This document shows positions 42,763 through 51,220 of a stretch of DNA of 64,000 nucleotides, in pieces. The notes under the pieces are model-generated. The model had not been told where the DNA came from, did not search any database, and worked only from the letters and a program-made list of their open reading frames with translations. The position numbers were made by a program, and so were the translations under genes. The stretch's first letter is position 1. Each line of letters starts with the position of its first letter. This DNA is from Gracilariopsis chorda (Eukaryota; Rhodophyta; Florideophyceae; Gracilariales; Gracilariaceae), in contig NBIV01000133.1 of the NCBI GenBank assembly GCA_003194525.1, positions 1 to 64,000 on the forward strand. Direction: 5' to 3'.

Positions 42763-45753
42763 CTAGGATTCGACAACATAGTTCGGGTGTACAGCGTAGA
42801 TACGTTCGTCTCGAGGTAACGGACCCGAGCTTCCCCCAACGTTTGGAACTTCAACGAGAACCCGCTCCTTCTTTATCATTCGGTTCACCACTAGTCTCAT
42901 TCGTCTTGCTTCTTGCCGTAACGCATCTTCAGAATCAAATGCACCTCCAACTCCTCCTTGACTATCAGCGTCTTCCAAAAGGAACATAATTATGTCTTTC
43001 CGCTTGGCGGCTGCTCCCAAAGGATCTCCTAGTGCTTCCTGCTTTCTCAAGTGCACAACAACTTTGTTCATTAACACTCGAAATTCGTTGAAGCCAATGG
43101 TGATCTTTTCGGAAGTAGAGGTCTGGCCTGATCGCGCTTCTGTAGAAGCAGAAGCCATAGGTGGATTCTCAGACGTGGTTTTTTGTATCGAGGACTGTTC
43201 AGTCTGCTTTGCGGGCTCTGCTGCTTGACTTGCCACAGGCTCTTCTTTTGGTTTCTTTTCAATAGAGCTCTTCCTGGTTTCTGCTGGAACATCTCCTTCA
43301 ATAGGTTCACTACGTCCTTCTCCTGAGGAATTGACCTTCGAACCAGACTTGATCTCTTCTCCAACTCCTTTATCGACAGCGCTTGAAGCTTGTTCTATTG
43401 CGTCTTCGTTTTCTCCATGTCCGGCATCTTGACTTGATCTTCTAGTACGTACACGAACTGGCCGGATCTCGTCATCATCGTGGTCGTCATCCTCATCAGA
43501 ATCTGAATCCGGAGCTCTAGAATCTCTCCTTGGTCGAGGACGACCACCAGGTCGCCTGTTCTGCCTCGGTTCATCCTGGTCTTCGTCATCCTCCAGGTCA
43601 ACGGTGTTCTGATGACCGTCTTCTTTATCGCTATCATCGTCTTCATTGTCAAGGTTTATGTCTTCTGTTTCGACATGTATGATTGACTTCCGCAAGAGAC
43701 GCACTGCTTCTTTAACATACTGAGGGCGTACGAACGAATCCAAGTGAAGTCGCGCGAGAGCTTCTGAAAGCCGAATAAGACTTTCCAGTTGACGTACAGT
43801 TATCCGGTATGACGTTCTTGCACCACCAAAAGAATCAGCCTGGCGCAACTGCTTGTAAGATTGGACTAGTAGGTCTCTTGATTCCGGGGGGATAACTGGG
43901 TTGAGATGCCTTGCCGCTCGAATATATCTTTGCAACTGAGCCTTGCTAAACTCTGTCGGTTGAGCAGAAGCTCCTCCCCTGTGAACGCTGACAATGAACT
44001 TTGCCACATTGAAGTCGGATGATTCCTCGCTTTCGTCCAGAACGACAAAGAACAAATCGAAACGCGACATAATAGGTGCTGTCATGGTTAGATTCTGTTT
44101 TAGTGTTCTTGAGCGATCATAGCGTCCACCAATCGGATTTGCTGCGGCGAGAATCGAAGTACGGGCGTTGAGCGTTGCTTGAATGCCTGCTTTGGAAATT
44201 GAGATGGTTTGTTGTTCCATTGCCTCATGGATGGCCACTTGATCCTTGATATCCATCTTATCAAACTCGTCGATACAACATATTCCATTATCTGCAAGCA
44301 TTAGAGCTCCAGCTTCAATGCAGAACTCTCCAGTCTCATGGTCCTTCGCGACCGAAGCTGTTAGGCCAGCGGCAGAAGAGGCCTTTCCACTGGCATACAC
44401 TGCTCTTGGCAAGAAGTCGACTGTGTACTTCAAGAATTGGCTCTTCGCCGTAGATGGGTCACCAACGATACATACGTTAATATCACCACGCAGAGATATT
44501 CCTTCTGTAGTCTCCTTGTGCACGCCACCAAAAAGCATGAGCAGCACACCGCGCTTAACTTCATCATGGCCATACACAGTAGGTGCGATACTATTAACCA
44601 TTTTCTGATACAGACGAGGTGCGGCCTTCATGAGTACAATTTCATCGCGTTCTTCTTTGGTGTAGCTATGTAGAACACTCTCATATGTTTCGTGATCTGC
44701 ATCTTCTCCGCGGATGGAGGTTGAGCCCGGTTTGGCGTCAGCGGCAGCTACATGAGAGGCTAAGAACGAAGTACGATAAACAAGTTCACGCACGCCGAAC
44801 TCCTTAACTCCAGTGTAACCGTCCCCACGAAGGCCAGCGCCGCCCTTCGGAACAGCACGAACACGTTCTCCAGCTCTAGCCAGACTGACCGCGTCGGGAA
44901 TGACAACAAGTGTGCCTGTGAGCACGGCTTTGTCTCCGGCCTTTGCACTCTCGACAGTGTCATTTCGAAAGATGACATCAATAGTACGAGGCATAGATCC
45001 AGCAGGAATTTCCTGCGCGTTTTCCTGAAGTCTGACTCTCTGCCAGTCTACGAATGTACTCTTCTCGACGTCAAGTTTCCAGTTATGCTTTGTGTTGCAA
45101 AGCTGGCACATAGGCGGCTCTGTGTAGCGGAACTGTTGTTCGACATTGCTAAACGGTTCACCACATTCGTTGCAGGTGAAGGAGCCGACTAAGAGTTCGG
45201 GGCGCACCTCAGACGTTCTGGTAATGGTTCCCGATATGGAGGCGAGCATGCCGATTTGATCGGATCGCAAGTCTCTGAGCTTGAGAACGGTGGGCATGTT
45301 GAAAATAGAAAGCCAGTAACTCTTCGGATCATTTTCGCTCTTCCTGCTAATGCCTGATGGATCGAGTTTCGGAAGGTTCTTAACGATGAATTGGCCAGTG
45401 CGTTCCCGCAGGGCCGGTTCAAAACGAAAATACTCCTCGGAGATGACGCTGAGTTCTTGGTTGTAAGCCATGATATGGGAGTAATCCACGTACAGAGTGG
45501 TGCGAAGTCTATCGCGCAAGGTACGCAGTTGAGCGAGGTATGTGGGCTCTGGTGGGCGTTGGGGAAGCACATCGGGCATATCTTCTGGCTGATTACGCTC
45601 GACGAAGTTCTCGAGGAACTCGGTGAACATACCAGCAACGGTTTCGACGAGCTCATCGGTTTGAGTGGATCCAGCAACGGGTACGAAGGGCTGCACAGGC
45701 GTTTGAGGAGTACCGAGCATTTGTCCGGTTCCAGGGGCTCCAATATCCGCCAT
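42763..45753 (-). CDS. MCM6: MCM6, replicative DNA helicase subunit
   Basis: 996 residues from ATG at 45753; the open frame extends upstream to 45906 but without an ATG. A subunit of the MCM2-7 helicase. The N-terminal zinc finger (CNECGEPFSNVEQQFRYTEP then CQLCNTKH, about 196-230) is MCM6-like. AAA+ core: GDPSTAKSQF Walker A (about 432), ICCIDEFDKM Walker B (about 498), MSRFDLFF arginine finger (about 562). LLMLFGGVHKETTEGISLRGD is closest to MCM6 among the paralogues. An acidic, Ser/Glu/Arg-rich linker of over 150 residues (about 700-870) lies between the AAA+ domain and the C-terminal winged helix. This makes the protein about 170 residues longer than animal MCM6. Two E2F-type motifs lie upstream. 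Confidence 0.93.
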   Translation of the reverse strand: MADIGAPGTGQMLGTPQTPVQPFVPVAGSTQTDELVETVAGMFTEFLENFVERNQPEDMPDVLPQRPPEPTYLAQLRTLRDRLRTTLYVDYSHIMAYNQELSVISEEYFRFEPALRERTGQFIVKNLPKLDPSGISRKSENDPKSYWLSIFNMPTVLKLRDLRSDQIGMLASISGTITRTSEVRPELLVGSFTCNECGEPFSNVEQQFRYTEPPMCQLCNTKHNWKLDVEKSTFVDWQRVRLQENAQEIPAGSMPRTIDVIFRNDTVESAKAGDKAVLTGTLVVIPDAVSLARAGERVRAVPKGGAGLRGDGYTGVKEFGVRELVYRTSFLASHVAAADAKPGSTSIRGEDADHETYESVLHSYTKEERDEIVLMKAAPRLYQKMVNSIAPTVYGHDEVKRGVLLMLFGGVHKETTEGISLRGDINVCIVGDPSTAKSQFLKYTVDFLPRAVYASGKASSAAGLTASVAKDHETGEFCIEAGALMLADNGICCIDEFDKMDIKDQVAIHEAMEQQTISISKAGIQATLNARTSILAAANPIGGRYDRSRTLKQNLTMTAPIMSRFDLFFVVLDESEESSDFNVAKFIVSVHRGGASAQPTEFSKAQLQRYIRAARHLNPVIPPESRDLLVQSYKQLRQADSFGGARTSYRITVRQLESLIRLSEALARLHLDSFVRPQYVKEAVRLLRKSIIHVETEDINLDNEDDDSDKEDGHQNTVDLEDDEDQDEPRQNRRPGGRPRPRRDSRAPDSDSDEDDDHDDDEIRPVRVRTRRSSQDAGHGENEDAIEQASSAVDKGVGEEIKSGSKVNSSGEGRSEPIEGDVPAETRKSSIEKKPKEEPVASQAAEPAKQTEQSSIQKTTSENPPMASASTEARSGQTSTSEKITIGFNEFRVLMNKVVVHLRKQEALGDPLGAAAKRKDIIMFLLEDADSQGGVGGAFDSEDALRQEARRMRLVVNRMIKKERVLVEVPNVGGSSGPLPRDERIYAVHPNYVVES

Positions 45754-45907
45754 GGCAAAGAGGGTTGTGTCAAGTGGAGGTACTTGAGGAGTAGACGGGG
45801 TGATGTCGAGTGCTGGAAACGGAAGTTGGTGTAGAGGAAGATTGCAAGGGGACGTTGGCTCTGGCAATGGGCTACAAGTACGAGGTGTGTAGAAGAGCGG
45901 GAACAAA

Positions 45908-45919
45908 TTTGGCGGGAAA
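45908..45919 (+). promoter_or_regulatory. E2F-type site upstream of MCM6
   Basis: TTTGGCGGGAAA, a match to the E2F/DP consensus TTTSSCGS, 155 bp upstream of the MCM6 ATG. E2F drives MCM genes in S phase in animals and plants. Sequence match only. Confidence 0.6.
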
Positions 45920-46012
45920 GAGGAATACGGATGCAGCCATGAAACGACAGTATAGTAATGTGGAGTGAAATTTTATCCGAAATTGTATGTTCTGAAGGGC
46001 TAATACTCGAGG

Positions 46013-46024
46013 TTTGGCGCGAAA
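46013..46024 (+). promoter_or_regulatory. Second E2F-type site upstream of MCM6
   Basis: TTTGGCGCGAAA, the strongest form of the E2F consensus (symmetrical core TTSGCGCSAA), about 260 bp upstream of the MCM6 ATG and about 105 bp from the other site. It lies between MCM6 and the 3' end of the next gene. Confidence 0.65.
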
Positions 46025-46202
46025 AACGGAGTGCTCACTTGCCCTGTTAACGTGTCACAGCTGTCGAGTCGCGGTTGCCTTTCAGGTTGGTCATGAACGG
46101 CCACATGTCTACCGCTCAGCTGCCCTTCTATTCTTATATCTATCTTCTAGAGAGCATCTAGCTAGCAACCGGAGGGCAGTGAGAAGATAGGGTTCGTTAG
46201 AT

Positions 46203-46964
46203 CTACAGGCCAAGCCTGATAGCTGTTGCCAGCAAATGCTCCTCCGTTGTTGTCTGGTACCTCGCCGCGAAAGCTGTGAACTGCAAGCCGTCCGTGAGCG
46301 ACGGCACTCTCACCGCGCGCGTGTAGCGCGGACTATTGACATGCATTATCTTAGCCACACACGAGACAGCCTCACAATAGGAAGTCATCATCATCGGGAC
46401 ACCATGGAACAGCACGATATGACCGGGTGTAGCGCAACTACCACTTGAATCACACAGCACTCTAGCAACGCGATGACGGGCATACACCAAATCGCGTTGC
46501 GAAAGGTGCGCCAAAGAGCGCGCAGCAATACAAACATCGCTCGTCTGAGCAGCGGGTGAGGCATTCGGAGCCGTGGGTCCATCCACCGGGGTGAGTTCAT
46601 CATCCTTCGCGGCCGCTTTTTTCGAAAAGCAAAACGGCTGTGACGAAGTGTTACTGGAATCGACGCATATTTCACCGTCCTCGCAATCGGAGCTTCGTGA
46701 GCAATCTTTCATTTCGGATTTACGACACTCGCACCCTATTGTGTCGGCCTTATCGGCGCACTCCACCTCTGTGACGGTGTTTGTCAAAAGGCATTTTCGG
46801 CCGTCTGAACAGTCGGAATTGTTCTTACAAGAATCGCCAGTCAGCCCGTTTCGCGCCACGGAGGGGAGTTTACCCAGCAATGCGTTGACGGGAAATGACG
46901 GCAACCCGGAAGCCGATGTGGCCGCGCATAGGAGAAGGAATACCGAGGCGACGAAGGCACGCAT
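46203..46964 (-). CDS. Secreted cysteine-rich protein of unknown function
   Basis: 253 residues from ATG at 46964. A clear signal peptide (MRAFVASVFLLLCAATSASG) predicts secretion or wall targeting. Residues about 40-115 hold two units of the type C-x5-D-C-x-(D/E)-G-x2-C (SCKNNSDCSDGRKCL and DCSRSSDCEDGEICV), as in Dickkopf/EB-like disulfide modules. After a Pro/Ala linker comes a C-terminal domain with CIAARSLAHLSQ, CATPGHIVLFHG, MMMTSYC and CVAKI. I do not recognise this domain. The frame is open upstream but without ATG. The MCM6 promoter lies immediately downstream. Confidence 0.6.
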   Translation of the reverse strand: MRAFVASVFLLLCAATSASGLPSFPVNALLGKLPSVARNGLTGDSCKNNSDCSDGRKCLLTNTVTEVECADKADTIGCECRKSEMKDCSRSSDCEDGEICVDSSNTSSQPFCFSKKAAAKDDELTPVDGPTAPNASPAAQTSDVCIAARSLAHLSQRDLVYARHRVARVLCDSSGSCATPGHIVLFHGVPMMMTSYCEAVSCVAKIMHVNSPRYTRAVRVPSLTDGLQFTAFAARYQTTTEEHLLATAIRLGL

Positions 46965-47621
46965 CGTACGGGCACCCAGAGTTGAAAACGTCAAACAACG
47001 CGTGATGACTTGGGCTTGTGGATGAATTGAAACACTGCTTGATCACAGAAACGACGGCGGTTGTGAAAGTGGCGATTGGGGAGGTGCTGCACGAGGCAGC
47101 TGCTCAAGCAGAGAGCAACGGCTAGAAGGTGGTGCGATTGAGAAGGCGCATAACGAACGTACGTGGCTTTGTGTTTGATGATCAACCTTAGATCCAGCGC
47201 GGCGTGAAGCGTGACATGTTGGGCGCGACGAACGGTCCAATATCGCAACGTACAGGCGCCTTTTGGGTGCATGCGCTGCTAATCTTAGCTGCAGCTGCGT
47301 TCATTCTTCAGGCGTTGAGCGCAGCTTTTGGAAGCGCGCATTTCACGCTGAATTCAGCCGTTTCGGCAATTTGTGAAGCACAGTACTGCACAGACGCTCA
47401 TCTAATTTTTAAATTCAAAACGCTGTTCTGAACTCTATTGGAACAACCAATCATCGTCAACGATGCAAATCCAACCATGTTGTGCCGAGCCAATGCCAGC
47501 TGTTTCATTCCCGCACAATGTAAGGAAGAAAACAGCGCATACCTCCCTCGCCAATTCGTTCTTGTTTCAACGTCCGCGAGACATAAAGCTATCATTCTAG
47601 TATATCCATCACTTCCAGATT

Positions 47622-47668
47622 CGAAACGTTTGCTTTACATTGTTGTACAATGTAAAGCAAAAGTTTCG
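47622..47668. repeat. 47-nt near-perfect inverted repeat
   Basis: Arms CGAAACGTTTGCTTTACATTG and CAATGTAAAGCAAAAGTTTCG, 21 bases each with one mismatch around a five-base loop. Confidence 0.8.
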
Positions 47669-48078
47669 TGTACGTGGAGTTTACATCGAACAACAGTTGC
47701 ATTTCTTGCCATTTCATGTGCACACAGCGTCTCCCTCCATCAAACAAGCACAAAGCGTATAAGCTGTTAGACAACATTTCAGCCCTTTGCAGGATGTGAC
47801 TCATCCATATTGCCCCGCAAGAGACCAGTGCGCTCGCCCGGTAGCTACGGTCCATGGCCGCATATGCTGTCCTTTCTGTTGAAGCCAGTGCCGGTTCCAA
47901 ACCACTACTGCTAATCCTGCATGCTCGTCTAGGTTATGATCTTCCAGCCCACTACAGTGCGAGAGTGAACGAAACACTACACGCACATCATCATTGACTT
48001 CATTCTCAAGCAGTTATCTATACCCTTGTAGTCCTATCACAAAACCTCAACGGTTGTAGTTGCGTAGCCGTTGCTCCA

Positions 48079-48081
<3 letters not shown>

Positions 48082-48119
<38 letters not shown>

Positions 48120-48141
48120 AAGAGAAAGAGTGTGTGTGTGT
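48082..48141. repeat. (GA)n/(GT)n microsatellite
   Basis: About 30 bases of uninterrupted GA, then GAAA variants, then GTGTGTGTGTG. Confidence 0.9.
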
Positions 48142-48925
48142 GCTTTTACGGGCAGCTGCCTCCGAATCAGAGGCAACGGTATTAAGAGGTTATAAGAGGT
48201 TAACTTCTAGGATGTATAACGCAAATTATCCACTAGACGGCTAAGTTCCTGTACTACACTGGAGTACTCTAATTATACATTATTACTTGTATATCCATGT
48301 GATTATCTGAACCCTTCTGTTACGTTTGAGTCCTTCCGGTGATTTTGTCATCAAGCCTCTTGAAGGCTGACAATGGACGACAATTGTTGAACTGTGAGTT
48401 GACATAACTATAGCTGCAGTACAATTTATATGTTATATTGCATCTGTGATTATCTTTACTCATGTATGAACCTTGTACGAACAAGAACACTGTATTGTGA
48501 ATCTATGCTCCTTTCAAGCCTCAAGAGCGGAAGGAGACGGAACAACATCTAATTAGACCTTTGCTTACAATAACATCATTTCAGCTTCCATCCTGACAAG
48601 TCCAATTTTAAGATGGACAAGCGACTCACATCTTCCCAAGCTGACGGAGATTCTCGAAGGCAAACTCGATTTGAAATGAACGTATACAAAAGCCAGTAAA
48701 CTTAAGAAGGAATCCGAAGAACAACAGCTCAACGTCTGCAGGAACGGCTTATCGTCTCAAGGAAGTATTCATTCTTTAGTTTTCTCTAGTTTGATATATT
48801 TCTTTGTTAAGGCGAAACCCAGCCGTATATAGTCAGTATGATTGTTGTGTTACCGAAAGTTAAAGGAAACAGCGCGAGTGCATGCACTTCGCACGTCAAA
48901 CCACGTTAGTTTCTTTGAGGTTGGC

Positions 48926-50581
48926 CTACAGTTGCCCAGGATTTTGCGGAGCACTATCCACTGAACTTTCTTGCTTGACAAAGCTGTGAAACCTATGAGG
49001 TCCATGCGTCATTCCTAGAGGCAATCCGTATGGGTTAGAATCGTTGGGTCGCCATTGGTGGTTTCTTCTACCCCCTCCAGGTCCTTGTCTGTTTCCTTTT
49101 CCCCGTCCCCGTCCTCTACCCCTTCCTCTGTTTCCCCTCCGCGGTTGCCAGGGTCGTTTTGGGGGCAAGCCTCTGTAAGGCTGCGTATTCTTGTCTGCGA
49201 CAATGTGGCGAACGACAGGCGGCGGCGGCGCCTGCGGCGCAAAACTGCCGTCTGCTCGCTGGTGCAAAGCTGCCCCCCAAATAGCATGTGCGCGTCGCAG
49301 CCATTCAACCGGGTCGATGTTGTGTTGCGGCGTCGGGGGAGGTGGGGGAGCAGCTGTTGTAGGCACACTGTGTTTACGCCAGTCGCTGCTCGCTGAAGAC
49401 CTTGCACCGCGTTTTCGAATGTGCGGAGCGGGCGGCAAGCGCTTGTTGTTCCGACATTTTGCGCTGTCATCGCGAGTGCTGCCAAGCAGCTTTGACGTAG
49501 AATGACATGGAACGTCTTTCGCGGCAGGTGAAGCTGGACGTTGTGCAGGGCTTTGCTGAGCGAGGTTCGGCTTGACGAGCTGACTGGCTTGTTGCTGGGC
49601 AGCTTGTATAGCTGCGGATATTTCCGAGAGACCGTACCCTGCAAGCTGATATGGCCAGTGGGTCATGTTTTGTTGCATGTGCGAGGATTGTTGACCACCT
49701 GATTGATAGTCGTGGAAAGCAGCGTTGAGCAGCGGGAGAAGGTTCTGCGGGGGCATAGGCTGAATGGGTTGGGGCGCTGTCGGCTGTGAGACTGTCGGCG
49801 CCGGGACGGGAGGGGGAAGATGAACCGCGGGAGCATTGCTCTGCCCGTCATTGAAGCGATGTTGAAATGGATGTTGCTGTGGCCGCAGCAACTGCTGTGC
49901 AGGTTGCTGCTGGTGGATGTGCTTCCCTTGCGCATCGTGCTGTTGCAAAGGCTGCCGCCGCGACTGCTGCTGCGACTGCTGTGGTTGTGGTGGTTGAGAG
50001 TGTTGCTGCCGCTGCTGCTGCGGCCTTTGCTGCTTCTGCTGAAGACTGGATGGAGGCTTAGGGTTGCGGTTATTCAAATTCGCAGGGTCGGAAGCATTGC
50101 TGGGCTGTGCGGGCTTGTCAAAAGGCTCTGACTGAAGGATTGGAGTGGGCGGGGTTGCCGGATTTTGCTTCGAAGGTGGCTCGGAATGGCGACGAGGTTT
50201 CTTCGGTTTTCGCTTCTGGCAGGGTAGAGGTTTGGCATGTGCATCATTGTGAATCGGGTAAGCGGGGGTTTCAGAAGGTGGCAATGGGCGTGCGGCGACT
50301 TGTTGCGGTTTGAAAGCTGGCTGGCGAGACGGGGAGAAAGGCGGTTGTGCGGGGGATGAAGCGGGGGGATTCTGTTGGATGGGGTTTGACTGCGACGGAG
50401 GCAGGGGTTGGACGGAGGTGAAGAGGGATGACAAAGGGAGATCGTGGATTGCCTGCGGGGGTGCGACTTTGGAAAGATCGATGGCGGCGGTTATGTCGTC
50501 CCATGTGAGCTGCGGGATTGGCATGCCCGCATGGGGATGCTCTGGTGGCGAGGGATTTGGCTTTGCGGTGTTGGTAGACAT
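48926..50581 (-). CDS. Pro/Gln-rich protein with C-terminal RG-rich tract
   Basis: 551 residues from ATG at 50581. The frame is open further upstream but without ATG, and a TATAAAAA motif at 50689-50682 sits about 100 bp before this ATG. No folded domain is recognisable. Residues about 20-45 are the most ordered (MPIPQLTWDDITAAIDLS). The middle is very rich in Pro, Gln and His (long poly-Gln-like stretches near 180-260). A segment near 300-350 (LLNAAFHDYQSGGQQ, GLSEISAAIQAAQQQ) may be helical. The C-terminus has an Arg-Gly tract (RGRGRGRGKG) of the kind that binds RNA. A disordered RNA-binding or condensate-forming protein is a reasonable guess, no more. It is divergent from the carrier gene. 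Confidence 0.55.
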   Translation of the reverse strand: MSTNTAKPNPSPPEHPHAGMPIPQLTWDDITAAIDLSKVAPPQAIHDLPLSSLFTSVQPLPPSQSNPIQQNPPASSPAQPPFSPSRQPAFKPQQVAARPLPPSETPAYPIHNDAHAKPLPCQKRKPKKPRRHSEPPSKQNPATPPTPILQSEPFDKPAQPSNASDPANLNNRNPKPPSSLQQKQQRPQQQRQQHSQPPQPQQSQQQSRRQPLQQHDAQGKHIHQQQPAQQLLRPQQHPFQHRFNDGQSNAPAVHLPPPVPAPTVSQPTAPQPIQPMPPQNLLPLLNAAFHDYQSGGQQSSHMQQNMTHWPYQLAGYGLSEISAAIQAAQQQASQLVKPNLAQQSPAQRPASPAAKDVPCHSTSKLLGSTRDDSAKCRNNKRLPPAPHIRKRGARSSASSDWRKHSVPTTAAPPPPPTPQHNIDPVEWLRRAHAIWGAALHQRADGSFAPQAPPPPVVRHIVADKNTQPYRGLPPKRPWQPRRGNRGRGRGRGRGKGNRQGPGGGRRNHQWRPNDSNPYGLPLGMTHGPHRFHSFVKQESSVDSAPQNPGQL

Positions 50582-50681
50582 GGTTGGGAGAGGATGGGAT
50601 AGCGTATACCCGCTTCTTGGAATGAGGTGGAAGGGGTTGGGCGGAAGGGGATGGCGACGATGAAGCGGGGGTGAGCGGCTG

Positions 50682-50689
50682 TTTTTATA
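50682..50689 (-). promoter_or_regulatory. TATA box of the RG-rich protein gene
   Basis: TATAAAAA on the minus strand, about 100 bp upstream of the ATG at 50581. It supports that start over longer versions of the frame. Confidence 0.5.
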
Positions 50690-51220
50690 GTGGTTGACGG
50701 CGCCATAGTGCGGGATGTTCGTTGGGCTTGAAGGCGGTGAGAGCGGCGGTGCGGAGGTTCGGAGCAAGACGAGGCGGCTTGAAGTGAACGGATCACGCGC
50801 GCGGGGTCGAGATCAAGGAGTGGATTAGATACGGTAGTTCTATAGATACTAGCTAGACCTAACTTGGAGAGATACTCTCAGCGATGCGACTGTACGATCC
50901 ACAGCGGGGCGATTTGAAGTGGCGGCGCATATGTCAATAAACACGCCACTTGGCGACAGCGCATTGGAGCGCGTGCGTATACAAAATCTGAGCGGCTCGC
51001 AGAAGGCGCGGTTGACGGACAGCCGCGGCTTGCGCCATGCGCGCCGCCACCACGCCGCCAGTTGCGAGCTGCTCGCGCGCACTGGTGACACGCCCCAATT
51101 CGCCCTTTCTCCCAACCCGCCTCCGCCCCTCCACCACGTCGATCCCGGTCCCCCACCCCCCCCCCTCCCCCCGCCTTCTCCAAGGCCCACGCGCCCAACG
51201 CCGCCGCCCGTTCGCGACGA
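50690..51220. other. Divergent promoter region, RG-protein/carrier
   Basis: About 530 bp, GC-rich, with a C-rich tract before the carrier ATG (51140-51180). No gene seen. Confidence 0.4.

Larger units (their letters stand above)
46965..48925. other. Long intergenic region with hairpin and GA/GT microsatellite
   Basis: About 1.96 kb with no convincing gene. It contains a 47-nt near-perfect hairpin (47622-47668) and a microsatellite of (GA)n then GAAA and (GT)n units at about 48082-48141. Confidence 0.5.

Noticed and set aside
42992..45834. Several long ORFs on the plus strand opposite MCM6
   Set aside because: Shadows of the MCM6 coding frame. Only the minus strand shows helicase motifs.
45754..45906. 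MCM6 reading frame extended to 45906
   Set aside because: The extension begins with TTG, contains no ATG before 45753, and abuts an E2F motif, so it is more likely 5' leader.
47157..47163. GTACGT upstream of the Cys-rich gene as a possible 5'-UTR intron donor
   Set aside because: No nearby CTAAC motif plus AG acceptor on the same strand that would make a plausible short intron.
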